In this document: positions 25,269 through 33,322 of the stretch, piece after piece | Layout of the letters: each line of letters opens with the position of its first letter | Numbering within the stretch: the first letter of the stretch is position 1 | NCBI RefSeq assembly: GCF_004365915.1 | Contig: NZ_SODI01000001.1 | Coordinates: forward strand, 496,001 to 560,000 | Reading direction: 5' to 3' | DNA from: Cryobacterium psychrophilum | GTDB taxonomy: Bacteria > Actinomycetota > Actinomycetes > Actinomycetales > Microbacteriaceae | Length of the DNA: 64,000 nt | Position numbers and translations under genes: made by a program | The notes under the pieces: generated by a model | What the model was told of the DNA's origin: nothing | The model's database searches: none | Seen by the model: the letters and a program-made list of their open reading frames with translations, nothing else

Positions 25269-25526
25269 ATGTACGGATGGGGCGGCGACAGCTGGGGAAT
25301 GACCGGCTGGATCATAATGGCAGTGTTGATGGTCTTGTTCTGGGGCGGCGTGATCACCGTCATCATCGTGGTTCTGCTGCGGCGCCCGCACTCCGATCAA
25401 GGAACGAACGCGGTGCGCCCCTCGCACCATCAGGCGGAGGTCATTCTGCACGAGCGTTTCGCCCGCGGAGAGATCGATGAAACCGAATACCTCACCCGTC
25501 GCACCGCTCTTCGCCGACCGGAATGA
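25269..25526 (+). CDS. SHOCT-domain small membrane protein
   Basis: An 85-residue protein with a Trp/Gly N terminus (YGWGGDSWG), one membrane span (WIIMAVLMVLFWGGVITVII) and a C-terminal SHOCT motif (LHERFARGEIDETEYLTRR). SHOCT proteins are small adaptors often found in metal-resistance loci. GGAGG 8 bases upstream supports ATG 25269. Its stop overlaps the ATG of the cupredoxin gene (ATGA), so both are made together. Confidence 0.85.
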   Translation: MYGWGGDSWGMTGWIIMAVLMVLFWGGVITVIIVVLLRRPHSDQGTNAVRPSHHQAEVILHERFARGEIDETEYLTRRTALRRPE

Positions 25527-26104
25527 CGACCGCTCGAAAGTGGTCGACCGGGGTGTGGGTGATCGTCGGGATTCTGGCCACGGTGTTGCTCACCGGGTTG
25601 TCCCTGGTGACGGTCGGCCTCCTGGGCGGCGGGTTCACAGCTGGCGGGCCCGGATCGCGGTCCGGGGACTGCGCGGTGCCGAACCTCTCGGGAACGGTCG
25701 TGAACGTCACCACGACGGACATGGGCGGGCCCATGATGGGCGGAGGCCACGGTCCATGGCCCGGTGCCTCCATGCGATTGCGCGCCGACCGGGCCACTGT
25801 TGAACACGGGACGGTGTCGTTCCTCGTGACGAACAGGGGCAACATCACTCACGAGATGGTTGTTCTGCCCCTTCCCGACTCTCACATTGTGGGCACACGA
25901 GCAATCGCTGGCGACCAACAGATCGACGAAGCGGGCAACCTGGGCGAGGCATCCAACACCTGCGGTGACGGCGGGGGCGAGGGAATCCTGCCCGGAACCT
26001 CAGGCTGGATGACCGTCACCCTGAAGCCGGGCCAGTACGAGTTGGTCTGCAACCTCCCCGGTCACTACGCCGCCGGAATGTACACACAACTCACCGTCAC
26101 CTGA
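25523..26104 (+). CDS. membrane-anchored cupredoxin (plastocyanin/sulfocyanin-like)
   Basis: A 193-residue protein with one N-terminal membrane anchor (VIVGILATVLLTGLSLVTVG), a Gly/Met/His linker (DMGGPMMGGGHGPWPG) and a blue-copper fold. The type 1 ligands are visible: His in NRGNITHEMVVLPL, then Cys, His and Met in ELVCNLPGHYAAGMYTQL. It should act outside the membrane as an electron carrier or copper buffer. It is translationally coupled to the SHOCT protein and sits in the copper island. No heme or Fe-S partner is adjacent. Confidence 0.85.
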   Translation: MTTARKWSTGVWVIVGILATVLLTGLSLVTVGLLGGGFTAGGPGSRSGDCAVPNLSGTVVNVTTTDMGGPMMGGGHGPWPGASMRLRADRATVEHGTVSFLVTNRGNITHEMVVLPLPDSHIVGTRAIAGDQQIDEAGNLGEASNTCGDGGGEGILPGTSGWMTVTLKPGQYELVCNLPGHYAAGMYTQLTVT

Positions 26105-26313
26105 CCATCAACAGGCCCCCGTGATAGGCGAAGGATGGCTTCTGGCATCCCCCTTACGTGTCATCCGGAGCCGGATTGCGTGCGCACGACGATATCGCCC
26201 CGCATGACCGAAGGGCGTCCGACTTCAGTTGCCCGTGTGGGTGCAACAGCAGTTGGGATGCTCATGCCCCATAAAACACCTGACGATTGCACTCCCGACG
26301 GGGAGAACAGCGG
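26105..26313. other. gap between convergent cupredoxin and mini-CopA genes
   Basis: About 210 bases with no supported gene; a 60-codon plus-strand frame has no family or ribosome signal. Expected to contain terminators for both genes, but no strong hairpin was seen. Confidence 0.35.
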
Positions 26314-27120
26314 CTAACCCACCGTCACCAGATCCCGGGGTTCGCCCGCCGTGACGATGCTGACGGGCACTGGCACGCTCAGCCCGCGGAAGCCTCGGAG
26401 TCTCAGGCTGTTGCTCACCATGAAGACTGACGATAGTCCCATCGCCGCGCCGGCGATGAGCGGGTTGAGCAGTCCGAACATGGCCAGCGGGATTGCGGCG
26501 ACGTTGTAGGCAAAGGCCCAGAACAGGTTGACCTTGATGGTGGCCAGGGTGCGCCGAGATAGACGGATCGCGTCGGCTGCGGCGATGAGGTCGCTGCGCA
26601 CGAGCGTGAGGTCGCTGCGCACGAGCGTGAGGTCGCTGGCCTCAATGGCGCCGTCCGTTCCCGTTCCCATCGCGATGCCGAGGTCGGCCGTGGTGAGTGC
26701 GACCGCGTCGTTGACGCCGTCGCCGGCCAACGCGACGGGCGCGGCGAGGGTGAGGGCCAGCCATTGCCAGTTCGTGAACTTCGGCGCCGGAATCATCGAC
26801 ATCAGTGCGGCGGGCGTCGCGAGCACCGTGGAGATGAGCAGCCTGCGGCGCAGGCTGTCAACCTCCGCATCCGCCGGGGCGTCGGGCGAGGCATCCGGCT
26901 CAATCGGGGTCGGGAACTCCGCCCCGTATCCGGTCGCCTCGATCGTCGCAATCGCGTCGTCGACCGTGGTGCCCTCAGGCACGAAGACGGCGGCCTTGTC
27001 GGTCGCGTAATTTACCGAGGCTTCGACGCCCGGCATGCGGTTGAGTTTTTTCTCGATCCGAGCGGCACAGGACGCGCACGTCATCCCGCTGACGACAAGC
27101 TCGACCTGTTGTCCACTCAT
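26314..27120 (-). pseudogene. copA: mini CopA: copper P1B-ATPase with a large in-frame deletion
   Basis: A 268-codon intact frame that fuses the two ends of a CopA pump. Residues 1-70 are the heavy-metal-associated domain with MTCASC. A first membrane segment region follows ([17 protein letters not shown]), then abruptly [19 protein letters not shown] from the end of the P domain, and the last two helices ([20 protein letters not shown]). The actuator domain, CPC helix, DKTGT and ATP-binding domain, roughly 450 residues, are missing. A 21-bp tandem duplication (26587-26628) repeats LTLVRSD. It cannot pump, but a metal-binding membrane protein could still be made. It overlaps copZ by 4 bases. 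Confidence 0.85.
26587..26628. repeat. 21-bp tandem duplication within mini CopA
   Basis: Two perfect adjacent copies of a 21-base unit starting GAGGTCGCTGCGCACGAGCG; adds seven residues (LTLVRSD twice) in frame. Confidence 0.85.
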
Positions 27121-27497
27121 CGGGACTGGGCAACCAAGTCGTAGCCGGCCTCGTCGATCGCGGCGGCAACCGCGTCGCGGTCCAATTCGCCGATGCTCAA
27201 GACTGTCACCTGGGAGACGCCACCGGAGACGAGCTCGACCTCAACGTTGGTCGCGCCCTTAAGCTGACTCAGCTCCTCCGTCACGCTCTTCACGCAGTGA
27301 CTGCAGGTCATTCCCGACACCGACCAGGTGCTCGTGATCATGGCCCCGTCCGCACTGCCGGATGACGTTGCGGCTGCGTTCTCATGCCTGGAGGTTCCGC
27401 ACGCACAGGAGGCAGCGCCCGCTGTCTCGTGGGTGTGGGTTCCGCACGCGCAGGAGGCGACGGTCAGGCCGAGGTCATTCCGGTTTGTTGTGCACAT
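27117..27497 (-). CDS. copZ: CopZ-like copper chaperone with Cys-rich N terminus
   Basis: A 126-residue protein. The C-terminal 70 residues are a heavy-metal-associated fold with MTCSHC. The N-terminal 45 residues carry two imperfect CACGT(x)HE repeats ([10 protein letters not shown] and [10 protein letters not shown]) plus MC at the start, an extension not found in ordinary 70-residue CopZ and likely to bind extra Cu(I). It is transcribed divergently from csoR through two operator-like boxes and overlaps the mini-copA start. A close paralogue lies at 50987-51364. Confidence 0.88.
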   Translation of the reverse strand: MCTTNRNDLGLTVASCACGTHTHETAGAASCACGTSRHENAAATSSGSADGAMITSTWSVSGMTCSHCVKSVTEELSQLKGATNVEVELVSGGVSQVTVLSIGELDRDAVAAAIDEAGYDLVAQSR

Positions 27498-27520
27498 AAG
27501 CTGCAGTCCTTTCGATCAGC

Positions 27521-27539
27521 GGTACCCCCTAGGGGTACC
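27521..27539. promoter_or_regulatory. CsoR-like operator, copZ side
   Basis: GGTACCCCCTAGGGGTACC is a near-perfect palindrome in the copZ/csoR divergent gap, just upstream of copZ. It is the most symmetrical of the boxes in this window. Confidence 0.75.
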
Positions 27540-27558
27540 TGAACCCGCTATACTTCCC

Positions 27559-27576
27559 ATACCTCCCTGGGGTATA
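27559..27576. promoter_or_regulatory. CsoR-like operator, csoR side
   Basis: ATACCTCCCTGGGGTATA overlaps a TATAAT sequence (27573-27578) only a few bases before the csoR ATG. This placement suits autorepression and suggests a nearly leaderless mRNA. Confidence 0.7.
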
Positions 27577-27584
27577 ATGTTCCC

Positions 27585-27902
27585 ATGAATGAATCCACCG
27601 AAACGGAGACTGCGCCCCATCAGCACGGGTACATCTCCAACAAAGATGGTTACCGAAAGCGCCTGCGCCGTATCGAGGGACAGGCCAGAGGCCTGCAGGG
27701 CATGGTGACGGACGAGAAGTACTGCATCGACATCCTGACCCAGATCTCGGCGATGACCAACGCCCTCCAGTCCGTCGCACTGGGCCTTCTCGACGATCAC
27801 CTCAACCACTGCGTCGTCGACGCTGCCGCAGCCGGCGGCGAAGAGGCAGACCTCAAGATGCGGGAGGCCTCGGCCGCCATCGCCAGGTTGGTGCGTTCGT
27901 AA
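27585..27902 (+). CDS. csoR: copper-sensing repressor CsoR
   Basis: All-helical repressor of 105 residues in the DUF156 family (RLRRIEGQARGLQGMVTDEK). The Cu(I)-binding triad is intact: Cys in DEKYCIDIL, then His and Cys in LLDDHLNHCVVDAAA. Cu(I) binding should release it from GTAT-flanked C/G tracts, which occur upstream of many genes in this window. The start ATG is immediately downstream of its own operator. The second csoR at 51453 is ruined, so this copy is probably the sole regulator encoded here. Confidence 0.92.
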   Translation: MNESTETETAPHQHGYISNKDGYRKRLRRIEGQARGLQGMVTDEKYCIDILTQISAMTNALQSVALGLLDDHLNHCVVDAAAAGGEEADLKMREASAAIARLVRS

Positions 27903-27963
27903 CTGTACTGAGTATCGAGTGGCCTCGACTTTTAGAGGGCGAGGCGAGGGCTATGTCATCGAT

Positions 27964-28300
27964 CAGGATGATCTGGTGGCACTTCACTCTCGAGAACTGA
28001 TTCGGGGTGCCCGCGATCGGTTGAGGGAAGCGGCCTTCTTCCTGCTGCTGCTGGCACTTCTTTCCTTCGTTGATCGCTCCCCTCATCGGTGGTGGCGTCA
28101 CCATCCGGTCGCCATGACCATCGGCGCAATCGTCGCCTTGGCCCTCATCGCGCTGACCATCCTGATGTTGGTCATGCCGGCTCAGCAGCACGTGTGACCG
28201 AGGCGCCGCTCGGTCGCGGTCGCGGCACTTCGCCGCTGCGCCGCGCGCATATCTCGTTGTGGATCTTGTCGGGATTACGATTCTGGCCGCCGCGATCCCA
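27964..28300 (+). pseudogene. duplicated 3' end of the cytochrome b gene plus start of the next gene
   Basis: 27964-28197 is about 90% identical to the last 230 bases of the cytochrome b gene (53245-53473). It includes FTLENWFGLP-like sequence, VDRSPHRWWRHHPVAMTIGA and ALIALTILMLVMPAQQH. Similarity continues past the stop into the first 25 codons of the following membrane gene (53470). The protein frame has no start and the rest of both genes is missing. It follows csoR directly, as cytochrome b follows the csoR relic at 51.5 kb. Confidence 0.8.
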
Positions 28301-28393
28301 ATTTCCCGGCCGATACTCTGTTTGGTGGGCACGGCTCAGCGCTTGGCTGAGAGGCGCCGGTTCCGGTTGTTGTCAGTCCACAACGAACGCGCC

Positions 28394-28415
28394 GTGTACT
28401 CTAGGGGGGTATGCG
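28394..28415. promoter_or_regulatory. CsoR-like box before DUF6153 gene 1
   Basis: GTGTACTCTAGGGGGGTATG at 28394 shares 18 of 20 positions or better with the box at 30831 upstream of the paralogous gene. Its left half is TAC(TCT) rather than ATACC, so it is a half-degenerate operator; it may overlap the -10. Confidence 0.55.
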
Positions 28416-28468
28416 CTGCGGCGTATTTTCAGGAGTTACAGGGAGCACGAGCGAAGGGCGCGATAACC

Positions 28469-28933
28469 ATGAGCGCAGTTCGTGGTCCCGCTCGCATCTC
28501 GCGCCTACTGACGCTGCGACGGATTTTCGTCGTTCTCATGGCCATCGGCGCCGTTCTTGTCGGGCTGTTGTCCTTTCACTCGATGATGGTTTCCCAAAAC
28601 GGATCGCCTGCTAGGTCTGCTGCTGTGTCCAACGCCCAGACGCACGTCGATAGCGTGACGGTGGTCGGCGCCGTTGCAGTGGCTTCCTCCGCTTTGGTCG
28701 CCGCAGCTGTTCCGGTACCTCAATGCGATCAAAGCTCTGTGACGGGGTGCGTGGGGGTGGCGCTAGCGTGCTTGGTCTTCGCAGTGGTGGCCGCGATGAC
28801 CCTTCTTCTGTGGTCTCCGTTGCTTTTGCACCGCTTTCTGGATCGTGGCCGACGCCTGATCCGACAGGTAGTGGAAGTCAGAAATCACGTGTACCTGCCG
28901 TCGCTGACCGTTCTTTCCATTAGTCGCACCTAG
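28469..28933 (+). CDS. DUF6153-family membrane protein, copy 1
   Basis: A 154-residue protein with an N-terminal span (RIFVVLMAIGAVLVGLLSFH), a hydrophilic middle, a second Ala-rich span (CVGVALACLVFAVVAAMTLL) and a conserved tail (HVYLPSLTVLSISRT). Its paralogue at 30900-31367 shares the architecture and tail. DUF6153 proteins accompany copper and multicopper-oxidase genes in actinobacteria; no function is known. The ATG at 28469 was chosen because the family starts shortly before the first span. The longer frame from 28259 includes promoter and cytochrome relic sequence. Confidence 0.75.
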   Translation: MSAVRGPARISRLLTLRRIFVVLMAIGAVLVGLLSFHSMMVSQNGSPARSAAVSNAQTHVDSVTVVGAVAVASSALVAAAVPVPQCDQSSVTGCVGVALACLVFAVVAAMTLLLWSPLLLHRFLDRGRRLIRQVVEVRNHVYLPSLTVLSISRT

Positions 28934-29170
28934 ACCGAAAGATCCCCCGCGGCACGCCCGCCTGGCGCCAGCTTCGTGGCGCCCTGTCATCAAGATGCGT
29001 ACCGACGAGATCTCGGTCATGACAGACCTGCTCGCTTCCCTCTGGCCTGAAGGTCTGTGAATCGGCGCGCTCCCTCCACCCTCGTGCAGGAATAAGCACT
29101 TCCCAGCGGGCAACGACGTGTTGCCAGCACCAGCCACACCATTCGGCAATTTCATATTGAAGGAACACTC
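28934..29170. promoter_or_regulatory. upstream region of the multicopper oxidase
   Basis: About 240 bases without a gene. AAGGA at 29160-29164 is the ribosome site of the oxidase. No ATACCC/GGGTAT box was found here, so the oxidase may be read through from the DUF6153 promoter. Confidence 0.4.
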
Positions 29171-30673
29171 GTGAACAATTCCCTTACTCGCCGCACCTTT
29201 CTGGGCGCGACCCTGGCCACAGCCACCACGGCGGCTCTCGCCGCCTGCGCCACCCCATCGCCCTCACGGGGCGTCACCCGGATCTTGGCAACGGATCCGA
29301 TGGTGGGTCGGTTTGAGGACCGTCGCACGGCTTCGGGCAGAATCACTACTCAACAGCTCACCGCAGGAGCCTTCGACACCACCGTGTCCGGAATGGCGCT
29401 GGCGACCTGGGGCTACAACAACGCGCTCAACGGGCCCGTCATCCGCGCACGCACCGGTGACCTGCTCGATGTGGCGGTGACGAACAACCTTAACGAGGCG
29501 ACGAGCATTCACTGGCACGGCCTGGCTCTACGAAACAACGCCGACGGCGTACCCGGTGTCACCCAGAAGGCCATCGCCGCTGGAGCCGATTCCAGCTACA
29601 AATTCCGGCTTACCCACCCTGGAACCTACTGGTACCACTCCCATGTTGACATGCAACGCGAACGAGCGCTCTCGGGTGCGCTGGTGATTGAGGACCCGAA
29701 CGAGGCACTGAGCTACGACCAGGAATGGGTCATCGTCCTTGATGATTGGCTGGACGGTATCAGTGGCAGGCCCGAAGGGGTGCTGGCCAGGCTCGCTGGC
29801 GGCATGGACATGTCCGGCATGAACATGAGCGAGTCGCCCATGCTCATGGGTTCCTCCAGCGCATATCTGGGCGGGGATGCCGGCGACGTAAGAATGCCCG
29901 CCCACCTCTTCAACGGCAAGACAGCGACTGAACCGGAAATTTTCCCGAGCAAGCCGGGGAACCGGATCCGTTTGCGGATTATCAATGCTTCCGGGGACAC
30001 CGCTTACCGTGTCGGGGTGCCCGGACGGAAAATCGCCCTCACCCATGCCGACGGCTTCCCGGTGAAACATGTCGATGTCGACGCCGTCGTCCTCGGGATG
30101 GGCGAACGAATCGATGCCATCCTCACGGTCACTGACGCGTTCACACCGCTGATGGCACTTCCGGAAGGAAAAGACGGATCGGCGTGGGGACTGATCAATG
30201 CAGGCGGCGCTGGCGCAGCTCCGCAGGCGTCCAGTCTTCCCTCCAGCCTGGACGGGGTCGTCACGGATGGTGGACGACTCAAGGCCGACGAAAGCGTGAT
30301 TCTGAACGCCCAGTCCCCCGACCGGATTCACACAATGCGCCTCACCGGGTCTATGGACAACTACAGCTGGGGAATCAACGGCAATATGTTCAATCCGGAC
30401 CGACCATTTGCGGACGCCTTTGATATCGCTGTGAATGAACGGGTTCAGGTGAAGATCATCAATGACACGTCGATGTGGCACCCGATGCACCTGCACGGAC
30501 ACTCCTTTCAAATCAGCGGTAACGGCGCGCGCAAGGACACCGTCATCGTGAGGCCGAAAGAAACCGTGACCTTCGAATTCGACGCGGACAACCCCGGGCA
30601 ATGGCTCACCCACTGCCACAACGCCTACCACGCAGCGAAGGGAATGATGGGCGTATTCTCGTACGTCCGATAG
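29171..30673 (+). CDS. Tat-exported multicopper oxidase
   Basis: A 500-residue three-cupredoxin oxidase that probably oxidises Cu(I) outside the cell. The N terminus has a twin-arginine signal (NNSLTRRTFLGATLATATTA) and a possible lipobox at LAACA. Copper ligands are complete: HWHG near residue 115, WYHSHVDMQ, HPMHLHGHSF, and HCHNAYHAAKGMM, where the Cys and the last Met belong to the type 1 site. A Met-rich stretch (GGMDMSGMNMSESPMLMGSS) resembles the Cu(I)-binding segment of CueO. The start is GTG 29171 with AAGGA upstream. Confidence 0.93.
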   Translation: MNNSLTRRTFLGATLATATTAALAACATPSPSRGVTRILATDPMVGRFEDRRTASGRITTQQLTAGAFDTTVSGMALATWGYNNALNGPVIRARTGDLLDVAVTNNLNEATSIHWHGLALRNNADGVPGVTQKAIAAGADSSYKFRLTHPGTYWYHSHVDMQRERALSGALVIEDPNEALSYDQEWVIVLDDWLDGISGRPEGVLARLAGGMDMSGMNMSESPMLMGSSSAYLGGDAGDVRMPAHLFNGKTATEPEIFPSKPGNRIRLRIINASGDTAYRVGVPGRKIALTHADGFPVKHVDVDAVVLGMGERIDAILTVTDAFTPLMALPEGKDGSAWGLINAGGAGAAPQASSLPSSLDGVVTDGGRLKADESVILNAQSPDRIHTMRLTGSMDNYSWGINGNMFNPDRPFADAFDIAVNERVQVKIINDTSMWHPMHLHGHSFQISGNGARKDTVIVRPKETVTFEFDADNPGQWLTHCHNAYHAAKGMMGVFSYVR

Positions 30674-30899
30674 CGGCTGACGCCGATGGGTAACGATGCC
30701 CTTGCGCGTCGCCGTGGGGTGCCAACCCTGCGCTTTACGCCATCGCGGAGAAGCGAGGCCGAGAAACAGTCGGCCTGCGCCTGTTGGCTCTAGATAGTCA
30801 GCGACATCTCATTACCCACTCACACAGAGTGTGTACTCTAGGGGGGTATACGTTGCGGCGGATACTGACGCGTGACGCGGAACCGGAGGTGGCACAATC
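30674..30899. promoter_or_regulatory. promoter region of DUF6153 gene 2 with CsoR-like box
   Basis: Contains the box GTGTACTCTAGGGGGGTATA at 30831-30850, nearly identical to that at 28394. The downstream leader is also similar (TTGCGGCGGATA versus CTGCGGCGTATT), so promoter and gene were duplicated together. CGGAGGTGG at about 30884 is the ribosome site. Confidence 0.65.
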
Positions 30900-31367
30900 A
30901 TGACTGGACTAGGTGCCATCGCCGACGATTCTCCGCTGCACGTGCTGCGGTCGATTCTCGTCGCCTCACTCGCCGTCGGCGCCATCCTGGTCGGCCTGCT
31001 CGTTGGTCACTCCGTCGCGGGTTCACAGGAGGTCCTGCCTGCAGCGTCTTCGGGGTCGATTGCTCGCTCGTACGCCGGCAATGGTTCTCTGAGCATCACT
31101 GACGCGTCCTCGGCTGAACAGTCGGGCGTGTCTGCAAGCGCCCTTGCGACACTGGGCTGTGATCTGGCCTGCACAGCCGGATGCGTCATTTTGGCAACGG
31201 CTTGTCTGGTCCTTTTCGTTCTCGCGACACTCGTGTTCCTCGCCCGGTATCCGGATGTCTTCTACCGGCTTGTGGACAGAGGCCGACGCATGATCCAGCA
31301 GATCCCTGAATCCAAGAACCACATCTACCTGCCGTCGCTTTCCGATCTTTCCATCTGTCGCACCTAG
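30900..31367 (+). CDS. DUF6153-family membrane protein, copy 2
   Basis: A 155-residue paralogue of 28469-28933: first span SLAVGAILVGLLVGHSVAG, second span CVILATACLVLFVLATLVFL, and the conserved end NHIYLPSLSDLSICRT. It contains four cysteines (LGCDLACTAGC and the terminal SICRT) that copy 1 largely lacks, so only this copy might bind metal through thiols. GGAGGTGG precedes ATG 30900. It is preceded by the same type of copper box as copy 1, and together they flank the multicopper oxidase gene. Confidence 0.75.
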   Translation: MTGLGAIADDSPLHVLRSILVASLAVGAILVGLLVGHSVAGSQEVLPAASSGSIARSYAGNGSLSITDASSAEQSGVSASALATLGCDLACTAGCVILATACLVLFVLATLVFLARYPDVFYRLVDRGRRMIQQIPESKNHIYLPSLSDLSICRT

Positions 31368-31914
31368 GCCGAACCACTACGCGGCATGACCGTGCTGGCG
31401 TCACTCAGATGACGCCTCGGTTCACGAGGGCCAGGCGACGACTGGGGGAAGTGTGCCCCGAAAACGTACCGCTCTGGTGATCACCGCCACCGGTCCCGAG
31501 GCCGTCACGCAACACGCGGCATGCATGGCGTGAATCGCGCACCCCAACACTCCCGTCAGGCACGCGTAAAGAACATGTCCCACCGTGCGCACACTCTCCC
31601 AGCGCAACAATCATCTCGACCGTCGATAGGGAAATGACAGACGCCCCACTGGCAAGCCATCGTTCGCCCTCCCGCAAAGGAGGTCGACGGCTTGCCAGTG
31701 CAGGGTTCGGCCTCCTCCCCTTGGCACTGATTCTGAGGGACTGTGCGACGAACTCGCACGCGGTTACCGGCCGCGTTCTCTTGCCAGATCCCGGGCCCAA
31801 GCATCCTCGACACGCACATCCGCGCCGCCCGTGATGAGGAGGCGCCCGGATGACCGAGTGTCTGGCTACATCTCCATCGTCAGCACAGATCAATCAAGAA
31901 AGTAGAACCCGCTC
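31368..31914. other. 547-bp gap with a long hairpin, no supported gene
   Basis: Open frames on both strands lack family signal and ribosome sites. The notable content is a 16-bp inverted repeat (31647-31662 with 31685-31700, one mismatch) whose 22-base loop itself holds CCTCC...GGAGG. The end (31895-31914) precedes the GTG start of lgt. Confidence 0.5.
31647..31700. repeat. 16-bp inverted repeat with nested hairpin
   Basis: CACTGGCAAGCCATCG pairs with CGACGGCTTGCCAGTG (15 of 16). The intervening bases contain CCTCCCGCAAAGGAGG, a second stem. It could act as a terminator, attenuator or transposon scar; nothing decides between these. Confidence 0.6.
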
Positions 31915-32838
31915 GTGACAATCTTCGCCAGTATCCCCAGCCCAGGCATCAGTTATTTCGACCTCGGCCCGCTCCGCATACATTTCTACGCGCTGTTTAT
32001 CCTCGCCGGCATTGTCGTCGCTGTCTGGCTCACGTCTCGGCGCCTCACCCGGCGCGGCGGCCAACCCGAACTTGTGCTTGATATCGCGCTGTGGACCGTG
32101 CCGCTGGGTATTGTGGGCGGCCGCCTGTACCACGTAGTCACCCATCCGACCAATTACTTCTATCCCGGCGCGGACCTCTGGAAGACCCTCTACGTGTGGG
32201 AGGGCGGACTAGCCATCTTCGGCGCGGTTCTCTTCGGCGCGGTAGGCGCCTACATCGCCTGCCATCGAGCCGGGTTGCGCTTCTTATCCTTCGCCGACGC
32301 TTTGGCACCGGGAATGCTGATCGCTCAGGCACTAGGGAGGCTCGGCAACTATTTCAACCAAGAGCTCTTCGGCGCACCGACCACCCTCCCGTGGGGCCTG
32401 CAAATCGAGGCAACTAATCCTGCCTTCCCAATGGGACTTCCGACCGAGACTCTTTTCCAGCCACTGTTCCTGTACGAGATGCTGTGGAACCTCTTCGGCG
32501 TCCTCGTCATCCTGCTGGCCGAGCGTCAGTTCAATCTGCGTTGGGGGAAGACCATCGGCCTGTACCTGATCTGGTACGGCATCGGCCGAACCTGGCTGGA
32601 AGCTCTTCGGTTGGATCCGACCGAGTTCCTTCTCGCCGGTCTGAAAATCAACATGGTCACCGCCATGACCGTCGCCCTGATCGGGCTCCTTCTGATCATC
32701 GTGCAATGGCGTCGCCACCCGGAACCAGAAACGTCCCCCTATTTGCCTGGTCACAGCTTGTCGCCGGCAACGGCGGTCGCCACCAAGTCATCCGCCGCCA
32801 CCCGACGATCGTCGACCTCGCACGGCGACCGCCAATGA
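31915..32838 (+). CDS. lgt: prolipoprotein diacylglyceryl transferase, island copy
   Basis: Membrane enzyme that adds diacylglycerol to lipobox cysteines, 307 residues and seven spans. The signature is present: FYALFILAGIVVAVWLTSRR, GGRLYHVVTHP, and the Lgt motif QALGRLGNYFNQELFG, plus WYGIGRTWLEALRLDP. The C terminus is extended by a Ser/Thr/Ala tail. Located in the copper island between DUF6153 and CopB rather than next to trp genes, it is probably a second copy that lipidates copper-handling lipoproteins. That substrate link is inference. The start is GTG 31915 in a weak ribosome context. Confidence 0.92.
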   Translation: MTIFASIPSPGISYFDLGPLRIHFYALFILAGIVVAVWLTSRRLTRRGGQPELVLDIALWTVPLGIVGGRLYHVVTHPTNYFYPGADLWKTLYVWEGGLAIFGAVLFGAVGAYIACHRAGLRFLSFADALAPGMLIAQALGRLGNYFNQELFGAPTTLPWGLQIEATNPAFPMGLPTETLFQPLFLYEMLWNLFGVLVILLAERQFNLRWGKTIGLYLIWYGIGRTWLEALRLDPTEFLLAGLKINMVTAMTVALIGLLLIIVQWRRHPEPETSPYLPGHSLSPATAVATKSSAATRRSSTSHGDRQ

Positions 32839-33043
32839 GGAAACGCCCTCAAGCCCGCGCGCGGCGCAGTCAGGTCCGGGAAGGCGTCGTGTCGCGACCG
32901 GTAGACCACATCGACCCACCTCCCGCCCCTCAATAGACCAGGCCGTTCTCGCACTCCCGTGCGGACCGCGAGGGTGGGCACGTTGGCCGTATTCCCACTC
33001 CCGCCTGTAAACCACCCACCTCTCAATCGATTGGAAACGCAAG
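32839..33043. other. gap between lgt and the small membrane gene
   Basis: About 200 bases, GC-rich, with no gene or clear hairpin visible; the next gene may share the lgt transcript. Confidence 0.3.
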
Positions 33044-33322
33044 ATGAAGAAATCACAAGAGACGCCCGAGGCAAACGCCAAGCCAGCACTGTCACCGCAG
33101 GATGAGGCCCACCGGAAGTACCGTCGCGGCCGCATTTACGTCAGAACCGGCCAGGTGCTCATGATCGTCGGCGCGCTCGTCGCAATCGTTCACTGGCTCG
33201 CCCATATCGAAGCCTTCGGGCCCACGCAACCGGAGCTCTGGCTCGACGCCGCTGCCGGCTACCCCATGGGCGCCATGCTTCTGATCAGTGGTGCCATCAT
33301 CGCGGGGCAAAAACCGAAATGA
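33044..33322 (+). CDS. small two-span membrane protein of the copper island
   Basis: A 92-residue protein with a charged N terminus, a first span (VLMIVGALVAIVHWLAHIEA) and a second (YPMGAMLLISGAIIAGQ). Two histidines in the first span (HWLAHIE) could coordinate metal. Homologous small proteins occur beside CopB ATPases and Lgt in actinobacteria as hypothetical proteins. The ribosome site is weak. No function is assigned. Confidence 0.65.
   Translation: MKKSQETPEANAKPALSPQDEAHRKYRRGRIYVRTGQVLMIVGALVAIVHWLAHIEAFGPTQPELWLDAAAGYPMGAMLLISGAIIAGQKPK

Noticed and set aside
5346..27915. Shared CTGTACTGAGT at 5348-5358 and 27903-27913 as a mobile-element end
   Set aside because: Only 11 bases match and the flanks differ; possibly an IS end but insufficient to annotate.
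31405..31893. 162-codon minus-strand frame between DUF6153 and lgt
   Set aside because: Cys/Arg/Gly-rich, spans the inverted repeat, no start signal; treated as non-coding.
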